Positions 6,697 to 7,371 of a stretch of DNA of 7,371 nucleotides are shown here, one piece after another (positions within the stretch are counted from its first letter, which is position 1; every line of letters begins with the position of its first letter). The stretch lies in assembly GCA_003557085.1 (NCBI GenBank), contig PWPR01000149.1:1-7371 (forward strand), read 5' to 3'. The notes under the pieces were generated by a model, which did no database searches, had not been told where the DNA came from, and worked only from the letters and a program-made list of their open reading frames with translations. The position numbers and the translations under genes are program-made. Origin of the DNA: Clostridia bacterium. GTDB lineage: Bacteria > Bacillota > UBA994 > PWPR01.

Positions 6697-7371
6697 TTAC
6701 GACCTCCTAGAACGTTCTTTAATCTTCCACCATATAGGCGTGCCAGTAAATCCATAAGCCTCTCTTACTATATTTTCTAAGTATCTTTGATAAGAAAAAT
6801 GCATTAAGTCTTTACTATTAACAAAAAGCACAAACTTAGGTGGCTTTATACCGGTCTGAGTTCCATATAAAATCTTCAGTTGTCTTCCTTTTTTTGTAGG
6901 AGGTGGAGTCATATATACTGCTTCTTCGATAATTGTATTTAGAATTCCAGTTGGCACTCTGAGATTTTGTTGTTCAGAAACATACTCAATTAATTCAAGT
7001 AACTCAGGCACTCTTTGTCCAGTAAGGGCTGAAATAAATACTATGGGTGCATAACTTAAAAATGGAACTTGATGGTATAAGTTTTTCTTATACTTATCTA
7101 GTGAATGCGAGTCTTTTTCATATATATCCCATTTATTAACAACTATAATACATCCTTTGCCATTCTCATGTGCTTGGCCAGCGATTCTTTTATCTTGCTC
7201 AGTCAGACCTGTTGTAGCATCAATAAGCAATAAAGCTAGGTCTGACCTTTCAATAGCATCTATAGTTCTACTAGCACTATACCTCTCAAGGTCTTCTGTA
7301 ATCTTACTCTTTCTCCTTAATCCTGCTGTATCTATTAATATATAGTCTTGATTATTGTATCTAAAATAACT
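6697..7371 (-). CDS. der: GTPase Der (EngA), C-terminal part (cut by window edge)
   Basis: Der is a tandem-GTPase factor needed for assembly of the 50S ribosomal subunit. The window holds 224 in-frame codons up to the right edge; full-length proteins have about 435-440 residues, so the first G domain and the P loop of the second are outside. Counting from the edge, the second G domain shows G3 DTAGLRRK (14-21), G4 NKWD (79-82) and G5 SAL (114-116). The KH-like RNA-binding domain follows (about 147-224), including GTQTGIKPPKFVLFVN and a C-terminal YGFTGTPIWWKIK stretch. A TTG at 7230 could be misread as a start, but the reading frame upstream to 7371 encodes conserved Der sequence (switch II and its helix), so it is internal. 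The stop is TAA (6699-6697). The gene appears to be intact where visible and is the most upstream member of the operon in view. Confidence 0.95.
   Translation of the reverse strand, partial: SYFRYNNQDYILIDTAGLRRKSKITEDLERYSASRTIDAIERSDLALLLIDATTGLTEQDKRIAGQAHENGKGCIIVVNKWDIYEKDSHSLDKYKKNLYHQVPFLSYAPIVFISALTGQRVPELLELIEYVSEQQNLRVPTGILNTIIEEAVYMTPPPTKKGRQLKILYGTQTGIKPPKFVLFVNSKDLMHFSYQRYLENIVREAYGFTGTPIWWKIKERSRRS
6703..6708 (-). promoter_or_regulatory. Shine-Dalgarno of gpsA inside the der coding sequence
   Basis: AGGAGG is formed by two consecutive AGG arginine codons in the last residues of Der (…Ser-Arg-Arg-Ser-stop). The gpsA ATG lies nine bases past it and three bases beyond the der stop TAA (6699-6697). 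Initiation of gpsA therefore probably follows termination on der. Confidence 0.85.

Noticed and set aside
7228..7230. TTG as the start of a 177-codon GTPase-like gene
   Set aside because: The same frame stays open to 7371 and encodes conserved Der sequence including DTAGLRRK, so the TTG is an internal leucine codon and the gene is cut by the window edge.

Overview
The window is AT-rich (roughly one-third G+C by eye). It carries eight recognisable protein genes, all on the minus strand. Gene content and strong AGGAGG-type ribosome binding sites suggest a low-GC Gram-positive bacterium (Bacillota), most likely a clostridial lineage. The ftsK/spoIIIE - rodZ-type - rimO - pgsA order points the same way. 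I cannot name a genus from the sequence alone.

Layout in the direction of transcription (right to left): der (C-terminal half, cut by the right edge, 7371-6697), gpsA (6693-5680), uppP (5627-4830), ftsK/spoIIIE (4815-2545), a short RodZ-like membrane HTH protein (2534-2148), rimO (2146-845) and pgsA (848-309). Spacings are 3, 52, 14, 10, 1 and -4 bases, so these seven genes look like one polycistronic unit. It ends at a clear intrinsic terminator (271-310) whose stem begins inside the pgsA stop codon. The only gap that could hold an internal promoter is the 52 bases between gpsA and uppP, and I see none that convinces me.

Left of the terminator is a short intergenic region (97-270). It holds a separate minus-strand promoter (173-145) and a perfect 16-base palindrome (119-134) that looks like an operator. 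Next comes the start of a GntR-family regulator (96-1), which runs off the left edge.

The operon is a housekeeping cluster mixing envelope and ribosome functions. GpsA makes sn-glycerol-3-phosphate, the backbone precursor that PgsA later places on CDP-diacylglycerol to make phosphatidylglycerol phosphate. UppP recycles the undecaprenyl carrier for peptidoglycan. FtsK/SpoIIIE pumps DNA through the septum. The RodZ-like protein belongs to a family linked to cell shape. Der and RimO act on the ribosome (50S assembly, and methylthiolation of protein S12).

I found no new multi-gene system, mobile element, CRISPR array or RNA gene. The most unusual points are the RodZ-like protein that lacks its outer domain, the GntR operator/promoter arrangement, the absence of plsY between der and gpsA, and extremely tight translational wiring (Shine-Dalgarno sequences built from the codons of the preceding gene, and rimO with no visible Shine-Dalgarno).
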